A stretch of 56,515 bases of DNA from Phycisphaerales bacterium (GCA_022843565.1 JALHNK010000003.1:1-56515); one strand, 5' to 3'; shown: positions 1 through 12,074, counted from the stretch's first letter. Notes: generated by a model not told the origin, from the letters alone. Numbers and translations: made by a program.

Positions 1-1
1 G

Positions 2-3901
<3,900 letters not shown>

Positions 3902-3943
3902 GCGGCCGCAACTCGCGTTCGTTCAACCAACTGAGTTTCCCCG

Positions 3944-3974
3944 ATGGCCCGCCAGCAATGGCGGGCCATTTTCT
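3944..3974 (+). terminator. Intrinsic terminator after rpoC
   Basis: A perfect 10-bp stem (ATGGCCCGCC / GGCGGGCCAT) with a 6-base loop is followed by TTTTCTT, 42 bases after the rpoC stop. It also faces the leftward BFD-like gene, so it may end transcription from both sides. Confidence 0.8.
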
Positions 3975-4031
3975 TGGCCCACGGCTGGCTGGCCGCTGAT
4001 GGCTGGCGGCTGTGGGCTCAGCGAGGCACGC

Positions 4032-4289
4032 TCACGCAGTCCCAGACTTCCCCTCACCCTTGGGCAAAAGCGACTCCAGCCGCGCATCAAGCTCCGCGCT
4101 CGCGCGCGGCGACAGCACCGGGATCGCCGTCGCGCCGGTGGTCAGCACCACGAACACATACGGCCGGCACATGCCGCACCCCGTGCAGCACTTGGTCTGC
4201 GCCGAGATCGCACTGATTGACATCCCGCTGGCCGCGAGGCGCTTGATCTCCGCAAACGGCACACGATGGCACACGCACTGGGTCACCAT
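4032..4289 (-). CDS. BFD-like [2Fe-2S]-binding protein
   Basis: Small iron-sulfur protein of 85 residues. It has CVC at residues 5-7 and a KCCTGCGMC cluster near residues 33-41, which is the CxC...CxxC arrangement of the bacterioferritin-associated ferredoxin (BFD) domain. In the family this domain binds one [2Fe-2S] cluster and passes electrons or reports iron status; its partner here is unknown. Its ATG overlaps the rdgB stop (ATGGTGA), so it is probably translated by coupling with rdgB. No bacterioferritin gene is visible nearby. A stand-alone ferredoxin-like role is as likely as a BFD role. Confidence 0.8.
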   Translation of the reverse strand: MVTQCVCHRVPFAEIKRLAASGMSISAISAQTKCCTGCGMCRPYVFVVLTTGATAIPVLSPRASAELDARLESLLPKGEGKSGTA

Positions 4290-4966
4290 CCGAAGAGCGC
4301 CTTGATCTGCGTGCCCATACGCCGCGCCGCGACGCCGCGATGGCTGATCGCGTGCTTCTCCGATGGCGAGAGCTCCGCCGCCGCATGCTCAAACGCCGGC
4401 GCAACCAGAAACAGCGGGTCGTAACCAAACCCATTCTCCCCCGCCGGCACGCGCGGCGGCAACCCGATCCGCCCCTCCATCGTCCCCCTCGACCGCGCCA
4501 GCACCTGCGCCGGCCCGCCGCTGGCCCCCGGATTCGCCAGCGTCATGACGCACACAAACCGCGCCGCACGCTGCGCATCCGGCACACCCGAAAGCTCACG
4601 CAGCACACGCTCGTTGTTCCGCTCATCGCGCTCCGCACGCCCCAGCCCCGCCGCCCGCGACTCATCGCCATCGCAAAAGTAGTGCGAGCTGATCACACCC
4701 GGGCGACCATCAAGCGCATCGATCTCCAGACCGCTGTCGTCCGCCAGGCACAACATCCCCGTCTGAGCCGCGTACGACACCGCCTTGATCTGCGAGTTCT
4801 CGCCAAACGTCGCCCCCGTCTCGCGCGGCTCGCGCAGCGCCGCGGCATCCGGCGCATCGCCCAACGACAGCAGTCGCACATCCAGATCGATCTCGCGGAA
4901 GATCGCCATCAGCTCATCCACCTTGTGCGGGTTGCCGGTCGCCAGCATCAACGTGCGAGAACTCAT
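4283..4966 (-). CDS. rdgB: XTP/dITP diphosphatase (RdgB/HAM1 family)
   Basis: Cleans the nucleotide pool by hydrolysing dITP, XTP and related non-canonical purine triphosphates to monophosphate and pyrophosphate. The 227-residue product starts with the family signature LATGNPHKVDEL (residues 7-18). It also has the ADDSGLEIDALDGRPGV block, the GFGYDPLF substrate-binding motif and a C-terminal SHRG. The start at 4966 puts the signature in its usual place; the frame stays open upstream but that extension has no family similarity. It lies 67 bases after the rhomboid gene on the same strand and overlaps the next gene, so the three probably form one unit. Confidence 0.95.
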   Translation of the reverse strand: MSSRTLMLATGNPHKVDELMAIFREIDLDVRLLSLGDAPDAAALREPRETGATFGENSQIKAVSYAAQTGMLCLADDSGLEIDALDGRPGVISSHYFCDGDESRAAGLGRAERDERNNERVLRELSGVPDAQRAARFVCVMTLANPGASGGPAQVLARSRGTMEGRIGLPPRVPAGENGFGYDPLFLVAPAFEHAAAELSPSEKHAISHRGVAARRMGTQIKALFGW

Positions 4967-5033
4967 GCCCGCAGGGTACGGCCAAAGACCCGCGGCATCC
5001 TCACGATCATGCCACCGCCCGGTGCCTCGATCC

Positions 5034-6215
5034 TCACGTGTTCTGCGCTTTGCCGAGCTCTGCCCGAAGGTCCGCCGCGAGCTGAAAGAACGCGTCACCC
5101 GGAAGCCCGATCTCCAGACCCTCCAACGCCATCGCGGCTCGCTTCGAATCCTTCAGATGCCGCAGCGAGATCAGCGCCAGCAGCACGCGCACACCCGGCG
5201 TCTCGCGATCATCCAGGTACATCTCGGCATACGCCTGATACGCGCCCGCGGCGCTCTCGTACGAGCCTGATTGGAACAAGTGATTGGCGATCGCGAGCTG
5301 CGATCGAGCGTTGAGCGTCGTGGCCTTGCCCGCGTCTTTAAATCGCTGGAGCATCTGCACATACGCCGCGCCCGCGGCGTCCATCCGCCGATCGTTGATC
5401 GCGGTCGAGATGGCCGCGCGGGCCTCGGCGAGCGCCGCGCCGTCGGCCTCGCTCATCGCCGGCCGACCGATCCACCGATCGCCGCGCGCCCCAGACCCAG
5501 CCGATGCCCCCGCGGCCCCGGCAACCTCGGCGCGGAACTGTCGCCGGCGCGCGAAGCGCTGGATCACGCCAAACGCGTCATAGGTCTGGCGTTCAACCAG
5601 CCCGCCGGCCAGCAGCGCCACGCTCACGATGATCCCCGCGCCATACCCGCCCAAGTGGGCCACAAACGCGACGTTCCCGCCGCCGCCGGAGACCGCGAAG
5701 TACACGTCCTTCACGACGCCGATGATCACAAACCACCACGCCGGCACCTCAAAGACGCCGATGAACCCAAAGAGAAAGAGCATTCGCACCCGCGCCACCG
5801 GGAAGAAGACCAAATACGCCCCAGTCACGCCCGCCACAGCGCCCGACGCCCCGAGCACCGGGAAGAACGACACCGCCATGTGCGCCAACCCCGCCAGGAC
5901 TCCGGCACAGAGATAAAACGCTAGAAACCCCGCGTGCCCCAGCCGGTTCTCAACCCCCGCGCCCATCACCCACAGCACGACCATGTTCCCGATCAGGTGC
6001 AGCCAACCGGCGTGCATGAACGCATACGTGATGAAGTTCAACCATTGCGGCTCGGTCGGCTTCAGCATCAACTCGATCAGCAGTCGGACATACCCCTCGG
6101 GGCTCGAGTGCTCCAGGGCGTTGAACGCCGCGAACACCGTGACATTGATGAACACCAGCGCCATGGTGACCCAGGGCCTGCGCCGCAGCACGACATCGGT
6201 TCCCAGCGGGATCAT
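5034..6215 (-). CDS. Rhomboid-family intramembrane serine protease with C-terminal helical tail
   Basis: A 393-residue membrane protein. The first ~210 residues hold about six hydrophobic segments with the rhomboid marks: HLIGNM near residue 73, the GASG motif with catalytic Ser124, and catalytic His187 in AHLGGYGAG. Rhomboids cleave substrates inside the lipid bilayer. The last ~140 residues are soluble and Ala-rich with TPR-like helices, perhaps for partner binding. The ATG at 6215 follows a G-rich ribosome site; an upstream in-frame start at 6233 adds six residues. Substrate unknown. Confidence 0.9.
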   Translation of the reverse strand: MIPLGTDVVLRRRPWVTMALVFINVTVFAAFNALEHSSPEGYVRLLIELMLKPTEPQWLNFITYAFMHAGWLHLIGNMVVLWVMGAGVENRLGHAGFLAFYLCAGVLAGLAHMAVSFFPVLGASGAVAGVTGAYLVFFPVARVRMLFLFGFIGVFEVPAWWFVIIGVVKDVYFAVSGGGGNVAFVAHLGGYGAGIIVSVALLAGGLVERQTYDAFGVIQRFARRRQFRAEVAGAAGASAGSGARGDRWIGRPAMSEADGAALAEARAAISTAINDRRMDAAGAAYVQMLQRFKDAGKATTLNARSQLAIANHLFQSGSYESAAGAYQAYAEMYLDDRETPGVRVLLALISLRHLKDSKRAAMALEGLEIGLPGDAFFQLAADLRAELGKAQNT

Positions 6216-6339
6216 GCCCCCCGAGCTTAGCAAACCGGCCTGCCGGTGAAGCGCCTAAACTGCACTTCGGCCGCCCAGCACCCACCTCACTCACCCAGCC
6301 TGACCACGCCGAGTCCGGCACTTTGGGAAGCATCCGTCT

Positions 6340-7497
6340 ATGCCGCTCGTTGTTAAAGGCCTCGAAGGGATCGTCGCGTCAGAGACCAAGTCCTCGTTCA
6401 TCGACGGCGAGAAGGGCATCCTGGAGTACGCGGGCATCGCCATCGATGACCTGGCGCGCAACAGCACCTTCGAAGAGACGGTCTATCTCCTCTGGAACAA
6501 GCGCCTCCCGAACAAGGCGGAGCTCGACGAGCTCTCCACGATGCTCCGCGATCGCTACGAGCTGCCGCCCGGGATGGAGCAGCGCCTCGTCGCCCTTCCC
6601 ACCAGCGCCCAGCCCATGCACATGCTGCGCACGATGGTCAGCGCCCTGTCCATGCACGACCTGGAACCCAACAAGATCGACGCCGTCTCCGCGCGCCGCA
6701 AGGCCCTGAACATCCTCGGCCACACCCCGACCCTCATCGCCTACTTTGATCGCTACCGGCGCGGCCTGCCCCTGGTCCACCCCCGCAAGGACCTCTCCTT
6801 CGCCGCCAACTTCCTCTACATGCTCAACGGCAAAGAGCCCACCCCCGCCATGACCCGCGCCTTTGACATCTGCATGATCCTCCACGCCGACCACGGCCTC
6901 AACAACTCCACCTTCGCCGCTCGCGTCATCATCAGCACCCTCAGCGACATGTACTCCGCCATCACCGGCGCCATCGGCTCGCTCCGCGGCCCCCTCCACG
7001 GCGGCGCCAACGAGGGCGTGATGGAGATGCTTACCGAGATCGAGAAGCTCGCCGCCGAGCAGCACAAGAACCCGATGGACGTCATCGAGCCCTACATCCT
7101 TGATCGCCTGAAGCGCAAGGAACTGGTCATGGGCTTCGGCCATCGCGTCTACAAGACGATCGACCCGCGCGCCACGTTCCTCAAGACCTTCTCCAAGCAG
7201 ATCGCCGCGGACACCGGCAACCTCAAGCTCTACGAGATGTCCAGCAAGATCGAAGAGATCATGGCCCGCGAGGTCGGCGCCAAGGGCATCTTCCCCAATG
7301 TCGACTTCTACTCCGCGACAACATACCACTCCATCGGCCTGAAGCTGGACCTCTTCACGCCCATGTTTGCCATGTCGCGCGTCAGCGGCTGGGCCGCCCA
7401 CTGCCTCGAACAACTCGACGGCAACCGCCTCTTCCGCCCCGCCGCGGAGTACACCGGCGCGCACAACGTGCCGTATACCGCGATCGGCAACCGCTGA
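6340..7497 (+). CDS. gltA: Citrate synthase
   Basis: Condenses oxaloacetate and acetyl-CoA to citrate, the first step of the TCA cycle. The 385-residue protein is of the short bacterial type. The catalytic triad is visible: His220 in GPLHGGANE, His268 in GFGHRVYK and Asp322 in NVDFYS. HADHGLNNST at residues 182-191 is another family hallmark. It is monocistronic or leads the following YjbR gene, which starts 16 bases after its stop. A long antisense open frame over it is a GC artefact. Confidence 0.97.
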   Translation: MPLVVKGLEGIVASETKSSFIDGEKGILEYAGIAIDDLARNSTFEETVYLLWNKRLPNKAELDELSTMLRDRYELPPGMEQRLVALPTSAQPMHMLRTMVSALSMHDLEPNKIDAVSARRKALNILGHTPTLIAYFDRYRRGLPLVHPRKDLSFAANFLYMLNGKEPTPAMTRAFDICMILHADHGLNNSTFAARVIISTLSDMYSAITGAIGSLRGPLHGGANEGVMEMLTEIEKLAAEQHKNPMDVIEPYILDRLKRKELVMGFGHRVYKTIDPRATFLKTFSKQIAADTGNLKLYEMSSKIEEIMAREVGAKGIFPNVDFYSATTYHSIGLKLDLFTPMFAMSRVSGWAAHCLEQLDGNRLFRPAAEYTGAHNVPYTAIGNR

Positions 7498-7513
7498 TTC
7501 ATCGAGCCACATC

Positions 7514-8008
7514 ATGACCGACAACGAGTTTCGATCACTGGCGCTCTCGCATGCGGGAGCCGTCGAAGGCGTTCACATGGGCCACGCGGATTTCCGCGTC
7601 GGCGTCCTGCACGGCGGCAAACTCAAGACCCGCGCCAAGCCGGCCGTCTTCGCGGCGCTGGATTCGCCCACCGAGGGCTCGGCCATGCTCCGCCTCCCGG
7701 CCGAAGTGCAAGACCGCGTGACCAAGTCCCGCCCCGAGACCTTCGTGATCGCCAAGGGCGCATGGGGTGAAGCCGGCTGCACGTTCGTGAAGCTGGCCGA
7801 TGTCACGCTCATCGAGCTCCGCCCGCTCATGCACGCCGCGTGGCTGGCGCGATCGACGAAGCCCACCAAGCCCGGCGAGCCGGCGAAGTCCAAGAAGCAG
7901 ACCGCCGCGGTGAAAGCCGCCCGCAAGGCCGTCGCAAGAGCCGCGAAGGAAGCCAAGCGAGCGATCGCCGAAGCGCCCGGCACGGGCGCACGAGTCAAGC
8001 GCGTCTAA
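7514..8008 (+). CDS. MmcQ/YjbR-family protein with Lys/Ala-rich tail
   Basis: A 164-residue protein whose first ~115 residues match the YjbR (CyaY-like fold) family: an N-terminal FRSLALSHAGAVEGVHMGHADFRV segment followed by the conserved hydrophobic and FVIAKGAWGEAG stretch. Family members are often called DNA-binding but their function is not settled. The last ~50 residues are Lys- and Ala-rich (KKQTAAVKAARKAVARAAKE), which looks like a nucleic-acid-binding tail. The ATG at 7514 is 16 bases after citrate synthase. A structured repeat starts one base after its stop. Confidence 0.85.
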   Translation: MTDNEFRSLALSHAGAVEGVHMGHADFRVGVLHGGKLKTRAKPAVFAALDSPTEGSAMLRLPAEVQDRVTKSRPETFVIAKGAWGEAGCTFVKLADVTLIELRPLMHAAWLARSTKPTKPGEPAKSKKQTAAVKAARKAVARAAKEAKRAIAEAPGTGARVKRV

Positions 8009-8112
8009 GCCTCCACCCTTACCCGGTTCCTACCGGGGGAGGTGCCGCGCATCGCGGCGGAGGGGGCAAGACTGTGATCTCCTCGTTGTCACAACAATCG
8101 CCGCAAGTCTTC
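8009..8112. repeat. Structured 3'-flank element, copy A
   Basis: A ~104-base intergenic element beginning at the base after the YjbR stop. It has hairpin CCCGGT-TCCT-ACCGGG, then GGGGGAG, a second hairpin CCGCG-CAT-CGCGG, then GAGGGGGC, the near-palindrome GTTGTCACAAC and a final AGTCTTC. Copy B at 41276-41378 has the same blocks in the same order at nearly the same offsets, although the stem sequences differ. Confidence 0.7.
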
Positions 8113-8147
8113 GGCCTGTGTCCTGCCGAGGGTCGCACCGAACGACA

Positions 8148-8786
8148 TCACACCGCGCGCCGACGCCGCGTCGCCGCAAGCCCCGCGACCGCAAGCAACG
8201 CTGCCGCACCCGGAGCCGGGATCAACGCGATGCTCACCGCATCAAGTGCCGCACCACGGGCATTAATGCCGGTCGTCGCGCGGAACGTGAGCTGATTCGG
8301 CCCGCCGGTGTCGTTCGCGGTGACGTCCACGAAGCGTTGCTGCCAGTTCATGAACTGGCCGTTGCTTCCGCCGTGGGTCTGGGTGTTCTCGGCGACGACG
8401 TTTCCGTTCCAGAGCACCTGCATGGTGAAGGCGAAGTTGCCACCCCACACGTTGCCCGCCTGTGCCCAACTGATGCGGTACCGCCCGCCGACCTCAAGGC
8501 CGGTGATGGCCTGCGTGATGGCGCTGGGCGAGCCGACGCCGACAAGGTCGATCCAGTATTGGCCTTCGAACGCCGAGAACTGGAGGTTGGGCAGGCTGCC
8601 GTTGGGCACCGCGTGCACGAACTCGATATCGGTGGGGCCAAGATTGGTCCAGTTGCCAAAGGTCTGGCCGTTCGACACGGACTGGAACCCGGTGCCCGGG
8701 GCTTCGAAGCCGCCGTTGACAACCTGGGCAGAGACGCTCGAAGCGAGCGCGCACGACAGCAGCACAGCAGTAGCAACAAAACGCAT
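8148..8786 (-). CDS. Secreted DUF642-like protein with C-terminal sorting tail
   Basis: A 212-residue exported protein. It has an N-terminal signal peptide (residues 1-20, hydrophobic, ending SVSA), then VVNGGFEAP and a beta-rich body typical of DUF642/galactose-binding-like domains. The tail is IPAPGAAALLAVAGLAATRRRR, the PEP-CTERM-like anchor of planctomycete exoproteins, expected to be processed at or anchored in the membrane. The ATG at 8786 has a strong TGAGGAGGAA ribosome site. The next gene upstream lies more than 300 bases away, so it is probably expressed on its own. Ligand unknown. Confidence 0.88.
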   Translation of the reverse strand: MRFVATAVLLSCALASSVSAQVVNGGFEAPGTGFQSVSNGQTFGNWTNLGPTDIEFVHAVPNGSLPNLQFSAFEGQYWIDLVGVGSPSAITQAITGLEVGGRYRISWAQAGNVWGGNFAFTMQVLWNGNVVAENTQTHGGSNGQFMNWQQRFVDVTANDTGGPNQLTFRATTGINARGAALDAVSIALIPAPGAAALLAVAGLAATRRRRAV

Positions 8787-9094
8787 AAGATTCCTCCTCA
8801 CAGCGGGGTTCACGAACACTCAGCGTCAACGTACCGCCGCTCCGCGCAAATGCCAATAAAAACGCCATTTTGGTCGCTGTTTTCAGGGTGCCGAAGTGAA
8901 TCGCACGAGCCACGACCCGATCGAACCGCCGAACGGAGCGAGAGCGGCCATCGGACCTACGCCTCGCGACCCTCGCCGGACCACGCCGTGCGATGGGACG
9001 TCCGTGGTCGGGGCTCCGCGAATCACGCGGGAGGCGCGCCGTGCGTAGGTGTGGGCGGTGGTGGGGGGTGGTCGGGGGTGGTGGGGGAGTGCGA
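8787..9094. other. Intergenic stretch with G-rich tract
   Basis: 308 bases between the aspartokinase stop and the DUF642 start. No gene is supported. The plus strand at 9053-9093 has four G runs of 3-6 separated by 7, 5 and 4 bases, which fits a G-quadruplex consensus. Nothing else stands out apart from the DUF642 ribosome site. Confidence 0.6.
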
Positions 9095-9949
9095 TCAGGC
9101 GTGGCAGTGAATCCGCTGACCCGCCTCGGAGAGGCGGGCGACCAAGTCCAGCTCATCGCACGAGGCGCTCACCAGCGTGCCATCGGCGCGTCCAACGGCG
9201 CCGACCTCAAACTCCAGCCCGTGCGAGATCGCGTACTGCACCGCCTTGCTCTGAACGATCGCGCCGACGGTGCCGCTGAGCCGGAGGGCGGTCTCATAGC
9301 TGGCCCTGTCATATCGACGGGCGCTGCTGTCCTTCGCCGGGTCGCGCTCGTAGAGGCCATCAACATCCTTCACCAATCGACACGAGGCGCCGAGATTCCG
9401 AGCGAGGAACAGCGCCGTCAGGTCGCTGCCGCCGCGCCCTAGCAGTGTCGTGGCGCCGAACTCATCCACACCCACAAACCCCGGCACCACCACGCAGTCC
9501 AGCGCCTCAAGCCGCGATCGGATCAGCGCGGCGTCCACACTGATCGCCAGGCTGTCCTGCGGCTCGCCCGCGGTCAACAAGTTGATCTGCCGCGGCGTCA
9601 AGACACACGCCTTCGTCTCCTGCTCCGTCAGCGCCAGCGCGAGCAACGCCGCCGCCGCCAACTCGCCGGTCGAAAGCAACAACGCCGTCGCGGTTGCATC
9701 CGGCGCGTGACTCAGGCGCGACGCCTGCTGAATCAGTCGATCGGTCGTGCCATCAAGCGCACTGACGACCGCGACGACCTTCCATCCGGCGCGATTCCAG
9801 CGATCAACCTCGCGGGCACACTGCTCAACCTCGCGCTCATCGTGCAGCACCGAGCCGCCAAACTTGAGCACGACGACTCGGTCAGTGGCGGGAGTTGGGG
9901 GGCAACAGGTGGCGGAGGCTTTGGTCTCGGTGATGATGCTGGCGGTCAT
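9095..9949 (-). CDS. Aspartate kinase, catalytic domain only
   Basis: Phosphorylates aspartate, the first step to Lys, Thr and Met. The 284-residue protein has the amino-acid-kinase signature KFGGS at residues 29-33, the GRGGSD motif and the KDVDGLYERDP nucleotide-binding stretch. It ends right after the kinase fold, so the ACT domains that normally give feedback control are absent. The ATG at 9949 follows AAGGA with good spacing. The last codons overlap a GCCT-CGGAG-AGGC hairpin (about 9126-9142) that resembles hairpins at 22.6 kb. The gene follows the riboswitch-controlled PLP enzyme on the same strand, which fits joint methionine-pathway use. Confidence 0.88.
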   Translation of the reverse strand: MTASIITETKASATCCPPTPATDRVVVLKFGGSVLHDEREVEQCAREVDRWNRAGWKVVAVVSALDGTTDRLIQQASRLSHAPDATATALLLSTGELAAAALLALALTEQETKACVLTPRQINLLTAGEPQDSLAISVDAALIRSRLEALDCVVVPGFVGVDEFGATTLLGRGGSDLTALFLARNLGASCRLVKDVDGLYERDPAKDSSARRYDRASYETALRLSGTVGAIVQSKAVQYAISHGLEFEVGAVGRADGTLVSASCDELDLVARLSEAGQRIHCHA

Positions 9950-9963
9950 TGGGGTTTCCTTGA

Positions 9964-10018
9964 AGTGGCAAAGTGGCAAAGTGGCAAAGTGGCAAAGTGA
10001 CAGAGTGACAGAGTGGCG
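9964..10018. repeat. 8-base tandem repeat, AGTGGCAA type
   Basis: Seven head-to-tail units: AGTGGCAA four times, AGTGACAG twice, then AGTGGCG. It lies just upstream of the aspartokinase ribosome site. The same unit type recurs at 49928-49967. Confidence 0.9.
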
Positions 10019-10027
10019 AGAGCTCGC

Positions 10028-10059
10028 GTGGGGCAGGCGTCCTCGCCTGCCTCCCGCAG
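10028..10059. repeat. GGCAGGCG hairpin repeat, copy 1
   Basis: Contains GGCAGGCG-TCCT-CGCCTGCC, a perfect 8-bp stem, flanked by GTGG and TCCCGC. A near-identical unit is at 32102-32131. Placed after the stop of the PLP enzyme, so it may serve as a 3'-end structure. Confidence 0.75.
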
Positions 10060-10104
10060 ACTCTCAATGCGAAACGCGCGAAGTCCAATCAGCGGTGGCT
10101 CAGG

Positions 10105-10134
10105 TTGAGCTTTGCTGCTTCGAGCTTTGAGCAT
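10105..10134. repeat. Short GAGCTTTG repeat
   Basis: Two copies of GAGCTTTG separated by 7 bases, just after the stop of the PLP enzyme. The same word (or its complement) occurs in the repeat regions at 45.6-45.8 kb and 55.8-55.9 kb. Confidence 0.6.
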
Positions 10135-10153
10135 TGCCCATCGGGCGCCGCCT

Positions 10154-11410
10154 TTACCCCCGAGCCACCGCAACCACCTCCACTTCCTCCACACCCTCCA
10201 CCCCATCGGTCTCCGCGATCGCGGCGTCGATCGCCCGCTCCAGATCACCGATAATCTCCGACGTGTCTTCGATCCCGACGCTGATTCGCACCAGCCCGTC
10301 GGAGATGCCGAAGGCCTCGCGCTGCGCCTTGGGCACATCGCCGTGGGTCATGGTCGCCGGGTGGGTGATGAGCGTCTCGATGCCGCCGATGTGCTCAACC
10401 AGCGAGCAGAGCTGCAAGCTGCGGAGGAAGACCTTGGCCGCCGGAACGCCGCCGCGGAGTTCGAACGAGATCACGCCGCCGTGGTAGTTGCCGATGTGCT
10501 GCTTGCGTGCCAGCTCGCGCTGCGGGAAGCTCTCAAGCCCGGGGTAGTTCACGGTGGCGACGCCCTCGTGGCTCTTGAGCCAGCGTGCGACGACAAGCGC
10601 GTTGTTGCTCTGGTGCTTGAGTCGCAGCGGGAGCGTCCGCAGGCCCTTCGCGGTGAGCCACGCGTTGAACGGCGTTTGAATGCCGCCGGTGCTCTTGCGG
10701 ATGAACTTCAGCCGCTCGATGAACTTCTCATCGCGGCTCACGATCGCCCCGCCCAGCGCTGACGAGTGGCCCTCGATGTGCTTGGTCGTCGAGTACACGC
10801 TGATGTCCGCGCCAAGATCCAGCGGGCGCTGCAGCACCGGCGTCAGGAACGTGTTGTCCACCGCCAGCGGCACGCCCGCCGCCTTGCAGACCTTCGCAAC
10901 CGCCGCGATGTCCGTGAGCACGAGCAACGGATTCGCTGGCGACTCGATGAACACCAGCTTCGTGTTCTTGGTGATCGCACGAGCGACTTCGAGCGTGTCC
11001 GTCGAGTCGACAAACGTGTGCGTGATGCCGAGCTTGCTGAGCACTTGCTGAACAAGCCGGATGGTGCCGCCATAGACCGCTTGGCCAACGACGACATGAT
11101 CTCCCGCCCCCCCTCCCTCCAGCAGGGCAAAGAACAGCGCGGTTTCCGCCGCGAGCCCGGTGCTGAACGTCACCGCTGGCAAGGCCTCTTCGAGTTCACC
11201 CAGCGCGACCTCGAGCTCGGTGACGCTCGGGTTGCTGACACGCGAGTACGCGTAGTCCACCTTCTCGCCGACCTGCTCCTGGTGAAACGTGGTGGACTGA
11301 GCGATCCCGCTCACCAGCGCCTGCCCCTGCCCGCGAGGACGGCCCGCGTGCAGGGCGACTGTGCTGGCGGAGAAGGACGTTGCGTAACGCGTGGTCTGAT
11401 CGGATGACAT
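10154..11410 (-). CDS. Cys/Met-metabolism PLP enzyme, probably cystathionine gamma-synthase
   Basis: PLP-dependent transsulfuration enzyme of 418 residues. Marks of the family: the SRVSNPSVTELE stretch (residues 56-67), the PANPLL segment and the PLP-binding Lys210 in SVYSTTKHIEGHS. The family includes cystathionine gamma-synthase, gamma-lyase and O-acyl-homoserine sulfhydrylase, and sequence reading alone does not fully separate them. A SAM-type riboswitch upstream and an aspartokinase downstream favour a biosynthetic enzyme (MetB or sulfhydrylase type). The ATG at 11410 is preceded by AAGGAA held in the loop of a small hairpin. The C-terminal end is acidic (GVEGVEEVEVV). Confidence 0.88.
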   Translation of the reverse strand: MSSDQTTRYATSFSASTVALHAGRPRGQGQALVSGIAQSTTFHQEQVGEKVDYAYSRVSNPSVTELEVALGELEEALPAVTFSTGLAAETALFFALLEGGGAGDHVVVGQAVYGGTIRLVQQVLSKLGITHTFVDSTDTLEVARAITKNTKLVFIESPANPLLVLTDIAAVAKVCKAAGVPLAVDNTFLTPVLQRPLDLGADISVYSTTKHIEGHSSALGGAIVSRDEKFIERLKFIRKSTGGIQTPFNAWLTAKGLRTLPLRLKHQSNNALVVARWLKSHEGVATVNYPGLESFPQRELARKQHIGNYHGGVISFELRGGVPAAKVFLRSLQLCSLVEHIGGIETLITHPATMTHGDVPKAQREAFGISDGLVRISVGIEDTSEIIGDLERAIDAAIAETDGVEGVEEVEVVAVARG

Positions 11411-11411
11411 G

Positions 11412-11429
11412 GCCGTGTTCCTTCACGGC
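11412..11429 (-). promoter_or_regulatory. RBS hairpin before the PLP enzyme
   Basis: On the minus strand GCCGTG-AAGGAA-CACGGC folds into a 6-bp stem directly before the start codon, with the Shine-Dalgarno sequence in the loop. It could act as the expression platform of the upstream riboswitch. Confidence 0.55.
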
Positions 11430-11584
11430 ATCCAGAGACAGGCCACGCTGATGCGAGCCGAGCGAACATTCGCCCGGCGTGTGTGCGTTGTGAGATGGGA
11501 TCGGGGCAAGGGGTTCAACGATCGTCGCGACCATCGAAGGTCACGAGCGTTGGACGTTTGCCGCGAGCCAATGCTCACGCAGCC

Positions 11585-11725
11585 GCATCGCCTTTCCTTG
11601 TCCGCCGCGGCCAGTCTTGTGGCCCGCGAGGTGGATTGGCTTGGCCTCGGCACCGCGTTCGGATCTTTGAGAAGACCGACTCGGTTGCCGCCCGGACTGA
11701 AAAGGCTGTCCGGGACTCTTGATGC
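11585..11725 (-). ncRNA. SAM-I/SAM-IV clan riboswitch (SAM-sensing leader)
   Basis: Leader of the methionine-type PLP gene. On the minus strand: P1 strand GCATC, then AAGAGT as in the J1/2 of SAM-I and SAM-IV. A hairpin CCCGGAC/GTCCGGG follows, then CGGCAACC (the conserved core element), a GTCGG...CCGAAC stem, CGCGGTGCC, and the closing P1 strand GATGC at 11585-11589. The loop of the CCCGGAC hairpin (GCCTTTTC, 11699-11706) can pair over 8 bp with GGAAAGGC (11590-11597, one G-U). SAM is the expected ligand, as in the clan. A covariance-model search was not possible here. Confidence 0.75.
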
Positions 11726-11732
11726 TGGAAAA

Positions 11733-11761
11733 AGGTTACCGCGGGGCGGCGCGGGCGTCAA
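11733..11761 (-). promoter_or_regulatory. Sigma-70-type promoter for the riboswitch leader
   Basis: TTGACG (-35, 11756-11761) and TAACCT (-10, 11733-11738) are spaced 17 bases apart. The expected start of transcription falls next to the riboswitch P1 strand, which supports both calls. Confidence 0.55.
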
Positions 11762-11805
11762 GTGCTTTGATCGCTAAATCCGGAAATGTGGATAGATTGC
11801 GGGAG

Positions 11806-12058
<253 letters not shown>

Positions 12059-12074
12059 CACTTCCACAAACCAA

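Noticed and set aside
6379-7524. 381-aa open frame antisense to citrate synthase
   Set aside because: It mirrors the citrate synthase gene. Its low-complexity Gly/Val/Glu composition is typical of the reverse frame in high-GC genes.
11585-11725. SAM-II or SAH riboswitch
   Set aside because: The AAGAGT, CGGCAACC and CGCGGTGCC order fits the SAM-I/IV clan better.
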